DNA of 64,000 nucleotides. Origin: an uncultured Eubacteriales bacterium. GTDB taxonomy: Bacteria; Bacillota; Clostridia; Christensenellales; Christensenellaceae. The stretch lies in assembly GCA_948468985.1 (NCBI GenBank), contig CAOKKG010000004.1, positions 1 through 64,000 of the forward strand, given 5' to 3'. Both the position numbers and the translations under genes were made by a program. Below are positions 7,383-16,338 of this stretch, one piece after another (positions within the stretch are counted from its first letter, which is position 1; each line of letters begins with the position of its first letter). A model generated the notes under the pieces. That model had not been told where the DNA came from. It saw only the letters and a program-made list of their open reading frames with translations, and did no database searches.

Positions 7383-10300
7383 TTATACTTGATTGCCTTT
7401 TGTTATGCAATGCCTGATTTTCTCCATGAATTGTAACATTTCCGTATAGGAAGCGCCTTTTTTCATGCCGTAGACGATATAGGGCGGGTCCGCCTTGCGC
7501 AGTTCCGCCCGCCCGCGCTCGCTCTGGATCGCCGCCAGCAGCCGCCCCGCCTCCGGGGTCACGGAATCAGCAAACTTCATCTGCACCGTGTCGCGCACGC
7601 GCACCACGCTCGCGAGCCCGGCGCGCTCGCCGTATCCGCGGATGACCGACGCGCCGAGCAGGTTGGCCGCTGGGCGCGGGATCGGCCCAAAGCGGTCGAT
7701 GAATTCCGCCTGCACCTCCCGTGCCTTTTTGATGGTGTCCGCCTGCGCCACCTTACGATACATGTCCAGCTTGAGCCCTTCGTCCGGGATGTAGCTGTCC
7801 GGGATATAGGCGTCCTCGCCCATCTCCACCGTCGTCTCGATCTCGGGAACGAGCGGCTGCCCCATTGTCTGCATGACCTCCTCCTTGACCATCTTCAGGT
7901 AGAGGTTATAGCCGACATTGGCCATGTGGCCGCTCTGTTCCGCGCCGAGCAGGTTGCCCGCGCCGCGGATCTGCAAATCGCGCATGGCGATCTTCATGCC
8001 GCTGCCGAGCTGCGTGAATTCGCGGATCGCTTCCAGCCGCTTGGCTGCGATCGGGTTCATGTGGTCGCCCGAGAGGTGCGTGAAATAGGCGTATCCACGC
8101 AAGTTAGAACGCCCGATGCGCCCGCGCAGCTGATAGAGCTGCGCGAGGCCGAATTTATCCGCCTCATACACGATAATCGTGTTGACCGAAGGGATGTCGA
8201 TGCCGGATTCGATGATCGTTGTGCACAGCAAAACATCGTATTCCCGTTCCATAAAGGCGTTCATGACCGCCTCGCTTTCCGCTTCGGTCATGCGCCCGTG
8301 CGCAGAGATGACGCGCGCCTCCGGCACTGCCCGGCGAATGCCTGCGGCCAGCGATTCCATTTCGTTGATGCGCCGGCACACGAAAAAGACCTGCCCGCCG
8401 CGGTTTAGTTCCTTTAGGATCGCGTCGCGCACCATCCCCCAATCAAAGGGAAGGACATACGCCTGTACCTCTTTGCGGATCTCGGGCGGCGTGTCGATCG
8501 TACTCATGTCACGGATGCCGGTGAGCGCCATTTCCAGCGTCCGGGGGATGGGTGTGGCGGACAGCGTCAACACATCGACATCGCGCTTCATGTCCTTGAT
8601 CCGTTCCTTGTGCGACACGCCAAAGCGTTGTTCTTCGTCGATGATCAACAGCCCCAGGTTTTTGAATTTCACATTCTTGCCGAGTAACTTGTGCGTGCCG
8701 ATGACAATGTCCGTCTTGCCGGACAGCAGGTTTTCCAGCACCGTCTTGGGGTGCTTGGTATAGCGAGAGAGCTGCTCGATGCGCACGGGAAAACCCGAAA
8801 ATCGCGCGAGAAAGTTCTTATAGTGCTGCCGGGCGAGCAGCGTCGTTGGCACCAGCATGGCGACCTGCTTGGAATCCATGACTGCCTTGAAGCAGGCGCG
8901 CATAGCGACCTCGGTCTTTCCATAGCCGACATCGCCCAACAGCAGGCGATCCATGATCTTGGTGCTCTGCATATCCTGCTTGATCTGCTCGATGCTCTCG
9001 AGCTGCCCCGGCGTCTCGGTATAGGCGAAGTTGTCCTCGAATTGCCGCTGCCAAACGGTGTCCTCCGAAAAGGCATACCCCTTTGCCTGGCTGCGTTCGC
9101 GGTAGATCTCAACCAGGTTTTCCGCGAGCTGCTTAACCGAGGCGCGCGCCTTGCTCTTGGCCGTTTCCCACTCGCGCCCGCCCAGCTTGGACAGCCGCGT
9201 TTCTTCCTCATCCGGGCCGATGTATTTGTCGATGCGCCCAATCTGCGCCGTCGGGATGAACAACCGGTCGCCGTCGCGGTATTCGATCTCCATATAATCC
9301 GCGCTGACACCTGCGATCTCCATCGTCTTGAGTCCCAGGTATTTGCCCTTACCGTGTACCTCGTGCACGACGATGTCCCCCGCGTGCAGGTCGGCCAGCA
9401 AAGCGATCTCCCGGGTCTTTTTAGGTTGCCGGGCGCCCGCCTTGCGCGGCCGCCGCCCCAGGATGTCCTCCTCGGAAAAGAAGACGGCGTGGATGCTTTC
9501 TGCTTCAAAGCCTTCCTCGATGGAAAGCGGCAGCATGCTCACGCCCGGGGCCTTAAGCGCTGCGCCGAGCGGCGCCAATATCCCGCGTTCGGACAGCGCG
9601 CCCGCAATGCTCGTCTGCCGCCCGCCTGCGCAGAGATACACCCGGTATCCCGCCTGGACGCGCTCGCGGATCGCCTCGGCCAACAGGTCGGCGTTGCCCT
9701 GGAACCCTACGGTTGCCCGGGTATGGAAGTCAATCTGTGCCGCCCCGGCAAGCTTCGTCCAGGGCGAGAGCCCCTCTAAATTGACGATCCGCCGCCGGTG
9801 TGCGTCCAAAAATTCCTCCGCCGGGAAGGTGTGCAGGATTTCCACACCGAACGCGCCGCCCTCCGCCACAATCTCGGAAAACATCGTCGTCTGGCTCTGC
9901 AGGCGCTCCGTTTGTTCTGCTAAAATCGCCGCGCTGTCCGCAAACACGAGGATCGGATCCTTCGCATAGGAAAGCGCGCTCGCCTGCTCTTCGAGCAGGC
10001 TCAGATACGCCTCGATGTTGGAAAAACTCCCGCTCTCTTCCAGGGAGAGCAGGTAGGTCTCCCGCACCGCGTCCAGCTTTTCCTCCTTAGCCGCCTCGAA
10101 ATACCGGCGGAACTGCGCCGTTTCCGCGTCGTCCATGGCGAATTCGTGCGCCGGCGGGATGTTTACCGCTGCGATGTTACCGCCAAAGGAGCGCTGTGAA
10201 TCCGCGTCAAACGCACGGATACTTTCAATCTCCTCGTCAAAAAAGGTAATGCGCAGCGGCTGCGCCGCCCCCGGAGGGAAGATCTCGACCATTTCCCCGC

Positions 10301-10811
10301 GGCCGGATATCTGCCCCGCGCCCTCGATGAGCGAAGTATACTCGTACCCCGCCCGGGAAAAGCGGCGCAGCAGTTCCTGCGGCGAGGTGGTCTGCCCTTC
10401 GCGCAGCGTGACATATTGCGCAAAGAAATGTTCCGGCGGGCGCATCCGGGCAAGCAGCGACTCTATGGATGCGAACACGATACCGCCCTTTTGGTGCAGC
10501 CGGTCGAGCGCCTGCACGCGGGCATGCCGCACCTCGGCGCTCTGCGCCTCCACGGGGCGGAGTTCCGCCTGCGGCGCGGGGAGCAGGATGCCCTCCGGAT
10601 AGACATACGCCTCCGCCGCACGCCGCGCGTGGTACTCGCTCGAAAAGACATAAAAGACGTCGCGCCCCGTCTGTTCGCGGAGCAGGTGCAGCAAATGCGG
10701 CCGCACCTCCGCCGCCACGCGAACAAGCGCGCAGGGGGCTTTCCCCCGCACGCTCGTTACAAGCTGCTGTAGTTCCGGCATTTCCGCCAACAATGCAAGA
10801 AATTGTTCCAT
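7383..10811 (-). CDS. mfd: Transcription-repair coupling factor Mfd
   Basis: Mfd removes stalled RNA polymerase from DNA lesions and recruits UvrA. The 1142-residue length is normal. In order: a UvrB-like N-terminal module, the RNA-polymerase-interacting domain (about 480-550, GDIVVHEVHGKGKYLGL), a RecG-like translocase with Walker A GDVGYGKTEVAM and DEEQRFG box, and the TRCF C-terminal domain. The start follows AAGGGG. The gene lies 11 bases downstream of pth, an arrangement common in Bacillota. Confidence 0.97.
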   Translation of the reverse strand: MEQFLALLAEMPELQQLVTSVRGKAPCALVRVAAEVRPHLLHLLREQTGRDVFYVFSSEYHARRAAEAYVYPEGILLPAPQAELRPVEAQSAEVRHARVQALDRLHQKGGIVFASIESLLARMRPPEHFFAQYVTLREGQTTSPQELLRRFSRAGYEYTSLIEGAGQISGRGEMVEIFPPGAAQPLRITFFDEEIESIRAFDADSQRSFGGNIAAVNIPPAHEFAMDDAETAQFRRYFEAAKEEKLDAVRETYLLSLEESGSFSNIEAYLSLLEEQASALSYAKDPILVFADSAAILAEQTERLQSQTTMFSEIVAEGGAFGVEILHTFPAEEFLDAHRRRIVNLEGLSPWTKLAGAAQIDFHTRATVGFQGNADLLAEAIRERVQAGYRVYLCAGGRQTSIAGALSERGILAPLGAALKAPGVSMLPLSIEEGFEAESIHAVFFSEEDILGRRPRKAGARQPKKTREIALLADLHAGDIVVHEVHGKGKYLGLKTMEIAGVSADYMEIEYRDGDRLFIPTAQIGRIDKYIGPDEEETRLSKLGGREWETAKSKARASVKQLAENLVEIYRERSQAKGYAFSEDTVWQRQFEDNFAYTETPGQLESIEQIKQDMQSTKIMDRLLLGDVGYGKTEVAMRACFKAVMDSKQVAMLVPTTLLARQHYKNFLARFSGFPVRIEQLSRYTKHPKTVLENLLSGKTDIVIGTHKLLGKNVKFKNLGLLIIDEEQRFGVSHKERIKDMKRDVDVLTLSATPIPRTLEMALTGIRDMSTIDTPPEIRKEVQAYVLPFDWGMVRDAILKELNRGGQVFFVCRRINEMESLAAGIRRAVPEARVISAHGRMTEAESEAVMNAFMEREYDVLLCTTIIESGIDIPSVNTIIVYEADKFGLAQLYQLRGRIGRSNLRGYAYFTHLSGDHMNPIAAKRLEAIREFTQLGSGMKIAMRDLQIRGAGNLLGAEQSGHMANVGYNLYLKMVKEEVMQTMGQPLVPEIETTVEMGEDAYIPDSYIPDEGLKLDMYRKVAQADTIKKAREVQAEFIDRFGPIPRPAANLLGASVIRGYGERAGLASVVRVRDTVQMKFADSVTPEAGRLLAAIQSERGRAELRKADPPYIVYGMKKGASYTEMLQFMEKIRHCITKGNQV

Positions 10812-10822
10812 CCCGCGACCCC

Positions 10823-11386
10823 TTATTTGGAGCTATATTTCTGCTGCGCCGCTTCCAGTCCGTGCACGACAATCTCCATCGCCGCCTGCGCGCTCTTTTC
10901 GGCACTTTCGGCGTACAGCCGCTGCTCCTCACGGCTTAGGTGGTGCAACACATAATCCATAAGGCGCATGCCCTCCGGCGGCTTGCCGATGCCAAAGCGC
11001 ACGCGCGGGAATTCCTCCGTCCCCAAGCACTCGATGACGGACTTCATGCCGTTGTGGCTGCCCGCGCTGCCCTTGGCGCGGATGCGCAGCTTGCCGAGCG
11101 CCATGTCCTTGTCGTCATAGACCACGACGATGTGTTCCGGCGGGATGTTGTAATACCGCGCAGCCGCCGCCACACTCCGCCCACTCAGGTTCATAAACGT
11201 CTGCGGCTTTAAGAGCAGCACCTTTTCGCCGCCCAGGAACAACTCAGCCGCCTGCGCCTCGAACGCGCTTTTGGAAAAGCGGACCTTTTGCTGCGCCGCC
11301 AATTCATCCAGCGCCATAAACCCCGCATTATGCGGGGTTTTCCGATACTTCAGGCCAGGATTGCCCAGCCCCACGATCAAATACAT
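10823..11386 (-). CDS. pth: Peptidyl-tRNA hydrolase
   Basis: The enzyme cleaves peptidyl-tRNA released from stalled ribosomes. The true start is the ATG giving MYLIVGLGNPGLKYRKTPHN, with AAGGAAG upstream; the reading frame is open much further upstream but without family homology. The 187 residues match the family. The catalytic histidine is in the N-terminal TPHNAG, and the FMNLSG and GSAGSHNGMKS motifs are present. It lies between glmU and mfd with gaps of about 11 bases. Confidence 0.97.
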   Translation of the reverse strand: MYLIVGLGNPGLKYRKTPHNAGFMALDELAAQQKVRFSKSAFEAQAAELFLGGEKVLLLKPQTFMNLSGRSVAAAARYYNIPPEHIVVVYDDKDMALGKLRIRAKGSAGSHNGMKSVIECLGTEEFPRVRFGIGKPPEGMRLMDYVLHHLSREEQRLYAESAEKSAQAAMEIVVHGLEAAQQKYSSK

Positions 11387-11397
11387 GCGTTTCTTCC

Positions 11398-12774
11398 TTA
11401 CTTTCTGTGAATCTGATACCGCCCCTTGGCCCAATTCGCCTTCACGAGCTCCCGTGCGCGCCCGATCGCGAGTGCCTCCGCAGGGACATCCTTGGTTACC
11501 GTCGTCCCCGCGGCGATATACGCGCCGTCGCCCACCTGCACGGGCGAGATCAAGTTGGTGTTGCACCCGATAAAGGCGCCGTCACCTACGACCGTCTTGT
11601 TCTTTTCCTTGCCATCGAAGTTAACGAACACCACGCCGCACCCGATGTTGATGTCCTCACCCAATTCCGCGTCGCCCACATAGGTGAGGTGCGAAACCTT
11701 GGTCCCATCGCCGATCACGGCGTTTTTTGTCTCTACAAAGTCGCCGATCCGGCAATGGTTGCCGATCCGGGTACCTGGGCGCAGATAGGCGTTCGGCCCG
11801 ATCTGCGTATGGTCGCCCACCTCCGCCTGCAAAAGGACGGAGTTTTCCACCGTCGTCGCGTCGCCGATCGTGCATCCCACAAGGCGGCTGCCCTGATACA
11901 GCGTGCTCCCGCGCCCGATGCGGCACTTGCCCTCCAAAATGACGCCAGGATAGATCACCGTGTCCTCGCCGATCTCTACCTCCGGACCAATATAGGTCGC
12001 GGCTGGGTCGATCATGGTCACGCCCGCGAGCATCAGCTTTTCATTGATGCGCGTGCGGAGCGCCGCCTCCGCCTCGGCCAGCTGCACGCGCGTGTTGACG
12101 CCCACGCATTCGCGCATATCCTCGATCTGGATACTGCGCACATCGCCGCCCGCGCGGTACAGGATGCCGACACAGTCGGTCAGGTAGTATTCATGCTGCG
12201 CATTGTCCGGCGTCAATTGTGCAAGCGCCCGGAGCAGCGCAGAGGTCTTGAAGCAATAGAAGGAGAAGTTGAGCTCCTTGATTTTCTTCTGCTCGCTCGT
12301 CGCGTCCTTGTCCTCGACAATGCCGCAGATCCGCCCCACCGCGTCGCGCACGATGCGCCCATAGGGCGGCGTCTTTTCCGGGCAGGCCGTGAGCAGCATG
12401 CAATCGCATCCGCTCTTCCGCGTCTCCTCTGCCAGCCGTGCAATCGTCTCCGGCCGGATGAGCGGCATATCCCCAGCCAGAACGATTGTATAATCGCTGT
12501 TTCGAATCTCCTCCTGCGCGGTCAGGACGGCGTGTCCGGTGCCCAGGCGCTCCGCCTGATACACATAGCGGAACGCCTCGCCCAGCGTTTCTCGCAATTG
12601 CTCGCCGCCGTTTCCATATACGAGCACCGGCTTTTCCGTCACGGCGCGCGCCGCCTCGGCCACCCATTCCACGAGGCTCCGCCCCGCCGCCTTGTGCAAT
12701 ACCTTGGGGAGGGCGGAATGCATCCGCGTGCCCTCGCCCGCCGCCATAATGACTACTTCTATTTTCTGCTGCAT
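11398..12774 (-). CDS. glmU: Bifunctional UDP-GlcNAc pyrophosphorylase/glucosamine-1-phosphate acetyltransferase
   Basis: GlmU makes UDP-N-acetylglucosamine for the cell wall. The 458-residue protein starts at MQQKIEVVIMAAGEGTRM after AGAGGA. The N-terminal nucleotidyltransferase has the AAGxGTRM loop and PKVLH lysine. The C-terminal half is a left-handed beta-helix of hexapeptide repeats (about 250-440; TYIGPEVEIGEDTVIYPGV). The region upstream of the ATG in the same frame belongs to mnmA and is not part of the gene. It is 17 bases downstream of mnmA and in one operon with pth and mfd. Confidence 0.97.
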   Translation of the reverse strand: MQQKIEVVIMAAGEGTRMHSALPKVLHKAAGRSLVEWVAEAARAVTEKPVLVYGNGGEQLRETLGEAFRYVYQAERLGTGHAVLTAQEEIRNSDYTIVLAGDMPLIRPETIARLAEETRKSGCDCMLLTACPEKTPPYGRIVRDAVGRICGIVEDKDATSEQKKIKELNFSFYCFKTSALLRALAQLTPDNAQHEYYLTDCVGILYRAGGDVRSIQIEDMRECVGVNTRVQLAEAEAALRTRINEKLMLAGVTMIDPAATYIGPEVEIGEDTVIYPGVILEGKCRIGRGSTLYQGSRLVGCTIGDATTVENSVLLQAEVGDHTQIGPNAYLRPGTRIGNHCRIGDFVETKNAVIGDGTKVSHLTYVGDAELGEDINIGCGVVFVNFDGKEKNKTVVGDGAFIGCNTNLISPVQVGDGAYIAAGTTVTKDVPAEALAIGRARELVKANWAKGRYQIHRK

Positions 12775-12791
12775 CGCTTTGTTCCTCTCGT

Positions 12792-13865
12792 TCACTCTAA
12801 AATTACGTCTACCGGGCCGCCGCCCAGGCATTCGTCGCCGCTGTACAGCACGGCGTATTGCCCCGGCGTGACGGCGCGCTGCTTTTCCCGCGCCTCGATG
12901 AGGACATGGTCGCCCTCCACATAGACATGCACCTTCTGATCCGGCTGCCGGTAGCGGAACTTCGCCGTGCAATCGAATTCCTTCACATCCATCGGGTTGA
13001 CAAAGCTGAACGACCCGACCGCGCACACCCGGGAATACAGCTTCGGGCTGTCCTCTCCCTGCTCTACATATAATATGTTGTTTTTCAGGTCCTTATCGAC
13101 GACGAACCACCGTTCGCCCGTCCCGCGACCGCCGATATTGAGCCCGCGGCGCTGCCCCAGCGTGTAATACATGAGCCCCTGATGCATGCCGATGTATTCG
13201 CCGGCGGTCGTGCGCATCTCGCCAGGCTGCGCCGGGAGATAGCCCTGCAAAAACTTGCGGAAATTGCGCTCGCCGATGAAGCAGATGCCGGTGGAATTCT
13301 TCTTGTCCGCCACCGGCAGGCCGGCGTCCCGCGCAATCTGCCGGACATATTCCTTCGTATATCCGCCGACGGGGAATTCCACCCGTTCCAATTGCTCTGC
13401 CTTGAGCGTGCACAGGAAATAGGATTGATCCTTGCGCGAATCGCGCCCCTTTAGGAGCCTTGTGCCGTCCCATTTGTTGACGCGGCAATAATGCCCGGTC
13501 GCAATCTCCTCCGCACCGATGTCCAGACAAAAATCCAAAAAAGCCTTAAATTTGATCTCCTTATTGCACAAAACATCCGGATTCGGCGTCCGCCCGGCCT
13601 TGTATTCCTCGAGGAAGAGGGAAAACACCCGTTCCCAGTATTCCCGCGCAAAATTGACCGAATAATAGGGGATGCCGATCTTGTCGCAGACGCGGCGGAC
13701 ATCCTCAAAATCCTGATCTGCTGTACACACGCCGTTTTCATCCTCTTCGTTCCAGTTTTTCATAAAAACGCCCATGACATCATAGCCCTGCTTTTTCAGC
13801 AGATAGGCGCTGACGGCGGAGTCTACCCCGCCAGAAATTCCGATCGCAATCTTTGGTCTGCTCAT
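12792..13865 (-). CDS. mnmA: tRNA-specific 2-thiouridylase MnmA
   Basis: MnmA thiolates U34 of tRNA-Glu, -Gln and -Lys. The 357-residue protein begins [23 protein letters not shown] with the PP-loop SGGVDS. Catalytic cysteines are in [11 protein letters not shown] and in [10 protein letters not shown], and the ATP pyrophosphatase and C-terminal barrel domains are complete. An upstream GTG is possible but the ATG fits the family. This is the first gene of the leftward operon with glmU, pth, mfd and the foldase gene. Confidence 0.96.
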   Translation of the reverse strand: MSRPKIAIGISGGVDSAVSAYLLKKQGYDVMGVFMKNWNEEDENGVCTADQDFEDVRRVCDKIGIPYYSVNFAREYWERVFSLFLEEYKAGRTPNPDVLCNKEIKFKAFLDFCLDIGAEEIATGHYCRVNKWDGTRLLKGRDSRKDQSYFLCTLKAEQLERVEFPVGGYTKEYVRQIARDAGLPVADKKNSTGICFIGERNFRKFLQGYLPAQPGEMRTTAGEYIGMHQGLMYYTLGQRRGLNIGGRGTGERWFVVDKDLKNNILYVEQGEDSPKLYSRVCAVGSFSFVNPMDVKEFDCTAKFRYRQPDQKVHVYVEGDHVLIEAREKQRAVTPGQYAVLYSGDECLGGGPVDVILE

Positions 13866-13887
13866 AGATCTACACCTCACCTATGTT

Positions 13888-13916
13888 AGAATAGCCCAAT
13901 CTCCCGGGCAAGTCAA
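13888..13916 (-). promoter_or_regulatory. Promoter of the mnmA operon
   Basis: TTGACT (13916-13911) and TATTCT (13893-13888) are 17 bases apart on the minus strand, just before mnmA. Confidence 0.75.
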
Positions 13917-13933
13917 CAAAAAAGGACGCCGCA

Positions 13934-13962
13934 TTGACGCACTCCCGCTTTTCCCGTATACT
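13934..13962 (+). promoter_or_regulatory. Promoter of the Gfo/Idh oxidoreductase gene
   Basis: TTGACG (13934-13939) and TATACT (13957-13962) are 17 bases apart. It is divergent from the mnmA promoter. Confidence 0.8.
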
Positions 13963-13995
13963 AAACGCAGAAACCATGTATCAAGGAGGGGCGTT

Positions 13996-14982
13996 ATGGT
14001 TCGTTTCGCCGTCGTCGGCACCAATTTCATCACCGACTATATCCTGGAGGCGGCCAAGGCCTGCCCGGATTTCCAATTGACCGCCGTGCATTCCCGCCGC
14101 GCCGAACGCGCGCAGGAGTATGCCAAGACCTGGGGCGCACCCCACGCGTTCACCACGCTGGAGGAGGTCGCCGCTTGCCCAGAAGTCGACGCCGTCTATA
14201 TCGCGACGCCCAATTTCACGCACAAGGACTATGCCCTGCAAATGCTGCGGGCGGGCAAGCATGTCCTCGTGGAGAAGTCCGCCGCCGCCAATGCGCGGGA
14301 ATGGCAGCAGATGCGAAATACGGCAAAAGAACACGGCGTCATCCTTTTGGAGGCGCTGCGCACCGCATTCAACCCCAATTACGCGCGCATCCGCGACGCC
14401 CTTCCGAGGCTCGGCACGCTGCGGCGCGGAGTCTTTTCCTGCTGCGCCTATTCCCGGCGCTATGACAATTTCAAACAGGGCATCATCGAAAACGCCTTTG
14501 TGCCCGAAATGGCCAACGGCGCGCTCATGGATCTCGGCGTATACGCCATGAATTTTATGACCGGGCTGTTCGGCAAGCCGGAAAGCCTCACCGCCTCGGC
14601 CGTCAAGCTGCACAACGGCGTGGACGGCGTGGGCACGATCACCGCCGCCTATCCGGGCATGCTCGTCACGCTGTTCTATGGCAAGATCGCGCCGTCCGGC
14701 AACGCCTGCGAGATCCAGGGCGAAGATGCCTATATGACCATCGAGGGTCTAAGCGCCCCGGAACGCGTCACAATCACCTATCGCGACGGCACGACGGAGG
14801 AGCTCCCACTCGAGGATATCCCCTTCCGACGCGACCTGTCCTATGAGCTTGCTGCATTTACCCACATGATCCACGAGGGCGGCGAGGACGCCTATAATGA
14901 CCGCACGCGTATCTCCCTCGAAGTGATGGACGAGGCGCGGGCACAGATGGGCATGCATTTCCCAAACGACGACATCCTCTAA
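13996..14982 (+). CDS. Gfo/Idh/MocA family NAD(P)-dependent oxidoreductase
   Basis: The 328-residue protein has an N-terminal Rossmann fold (MVRFAVVGTNFITDYILEAA, a variant of GxGxxG), the conserved lysine in HVLVEKSAAAN near residue 95, and a C-terminal alpha/beta substrate domain (GALMDLGVYAMNF). Members oxidise or reduce sugars, inositols or related diols. The substrate cannot be read from the sequence. It is a single gene with its own promoter and terminator; AAGGAGG sits before the ATG. Confidence 0.88.
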   Translation: MVRFAVVGTNFITDYILEAAKACPDFQLTAVHSRRAERAQEYAKTWGAPHAFTTLEEVAACPEVDAVYIATPNFTHKDYALQMLRAGKHVLVEKSAAANAREWQQMRNTAKEHGVILLEALRTAFNPNYARIRDALPRLGTLRRGVFSCCAYSRRYDNFKQGIIENAFVPEMANGALMDLGVYAMNFMTGLFGKPESLTASAVKLHNGVDGVGTITAAYPGMLVTLFYGKIAPSGNACEIQGEDAYMTIEGLSAPERVTITYRDGTTEELPLEDIPFRRDLSYELAAFTHMIHEGGEDAYNDRTRISLEVMDEARAQMGMHFPNDDIL

Positions 14983-14998
14983 GAAAGGCAAACGCAAA

Positions 14999-15037
14999 GA
15001 CGCCCCAGGCCGCACAAGGCTTGGGGCGTTTCTTTTT
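14999..15037. terminator. Intrinsic terminator
   Basis: The stem ACGCCCCAGGCC / GGCTTGGGGCGT is followed by a T-rich run on the plus strand. It lies between convergent genes. Confidence 0.85.
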
Positions 15038-15044
15038 GCCGCCG

Positions 15045-15587
15045 TCACCGGATGTCCGCGATCATCGCGTCCATTTCCTCGGCCGTCAGCACCGTATTTC
15101 GGACATGCACGACCTCCGCGCCCCGTTTTAGGAACAGGACATAGGGCAGTGTCCGCACGAGCAGGTCTCCTTCCAGGCATTTTTCCCGGTCATAGCACAC
15201 GGGGAAGGTGTAACCCCCCTCGCGCAGCACCTCGGCGGCGTCCTCCATCGTGTCCGCGCTGCCGTCGAAGGTGTTGACGACGAGGAACTGCACCTCCTCG
15301 CCATACTTTTCATACGCCTGCTGCACCGCCGCGAGGCCCTTCACACTCTCCGGCGTGCGCGACGCCCAAAAATAGAGCACCACCGGCTGCGCCCGCACCC
15401 AGCTTTCCCCGGTCTCGAAATAGACGCCCTCGGCATCATAGAAGCGCAGCGCCTTCATATAGTGTTTGACGCGTTCCAATTCCTTGGCTTCCCATTCCTC
15501 GACACTTTGTTCCTTTTTGCAGCCGCAGACCGCCAAGGCCAGCATGCCCAGCGCCAACAGGAGCGCCCATATCCGTTTTCGTTTCAT
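15045..15587 (-). CDS. Thioredoxin-fold lipoprotein lacking the CxxC motif
   Basis: The 180-residue protein begins MKRKRIWALLLALGMLALAVCGC, a lipoprotein signal with lipid attachment at the cysteine of VCGC. The remainder has a thioredoxin/TlpA-like pattern (VVLYFWASRTPESVKGLAAVQQ, VQFLVVNTFDG, LLVRTLPYVLFLKRGAEV). Where TlpA proteins have W-C-x-x-C, this reads WASRTPES, so both redox cysteines are absent. Disulfide exchange is therefore unlikely. It follows the ABC ATPase gene by about 60 bases and is probably in the same transcript; its role there is unknown. Confidence 0.75.
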   Translation of the reverse strand: MKRKRIWALLLALGMLALAVCGCKKEQSVEEWEAKELERVKHYMKALRFYDAEGVYFETGESWVRAQPVVLYFWASRTPESVKGLAAVQQAYEKYGEEVQFLVVNTFDGSADTMEDAAEVLREGGYTFPVCYDREKCLEGDLLVRTLPYVLFLKRGAEVVHVRNTVLTAEEMDAMIADIR

Positions 15588-15649
15588 CGTTGTTTCCTTT
15601 CTTTTTGTCTGGCGCGCAGGCGTTCCTTCCCCGCGCGCCATGTTGTCCT

Positions 15650-16309
15650 TTACCGCTGCTTTTCGATATATCCGTCGCGCATCTGATAGGTGTGCTGCGC
15701 ATAGTGCAAAAGGTCCAAGTCGTGCGTTACCATGATGAGGCTCGCCCCGTACCGCCGGCACAGCTCCATCAGCAGTTCCAGCACCATCCTGCCGTTTTCC
15801 TCGTCCAAATTGCCCGTCGGTTCGTCCGCAAAGATGATCTTCGGCCGGTTGACCACCGCCCGCGCGATCGCCACGCGCTGCTGTTCCCCGCCGGACAGCG
15901 CCATCGGCCGCCGTTTCAATTTGTCCTTGAGGCCGAGCGCCTCCACCACCTCGCGGAAGGTTTCGCGGTCTTTGTTTTTGTCGAACCGCAGAGGCAGCGT
16001 GATGTTGTCCTCCACGCTGAATTCCTGGATCAGGTTGTAGGCCTGAAACACAAAGCCAAAGTCGTGACAGTGTAGCTTAGCCAGGTCGCAGTCCTGATAG
16101 ATGGACTTGCCCTCGTAAAATACATCGCCCTTGGTCGGCTGTTCCAGCCCCGCCATCATGTGCAAAAGCGTCGATTTGCCCGATCCGCTCTTGCCGTAGA
16201 TGAAGTGGATGCCCTCCTCGAATTCCATGCTTACCGGCCGCACCGCCTCCACGCGCGTGCTCCCCTGCCGGAATTCCTTGCCGCATTGTTCCAATCGAAG
16301 TAAGCTCAT
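15650..16309 (-). CDS. ABC transporter ATP-binding protein (MacB/LolD type)
   Basis: The 219-residue ATPase begins [22 protein letters not shown] after AAAGGAGACAACT. Walker A is [10 protein letters not shown], the Q-loop is in [11 protein letters not shown], the signature is [14 protein letters not shown], Walker B is [13 protein letters not shown] and the H-loop is in MVTHD. The 'PTGNLD' form and length are typical of MacB/LolD/FtsE ATPases that work with FtsX-type permeases rather than of nutrient importers. The gene follows the permease by about 30 bases. Confidence 0.93.
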   Translation of the reverse strand: MSLLRLEQCGKEFRQGSTRVEAVRPVSMEFEEGIHFIYGKSGSGKSTLLHMMAGLEQPTKGDVFYEGKSIYQDCDLAKLHCHDFGFVFQAYNLIQEFSVEDNITLPLRFDKNKDRETFREVVEALGLKDKLKRRPMALSGGEQQRVAIARAVVNRPKIIFADEPTGNLDEENGRMVLELLMELCRRYGASLIMVTHDLDLLHYAQHTYQMRDGYIEKQR

Positions 16310-16338
16310 AGTTGTCTCCTTTCCAAATTGTCGCCCCG

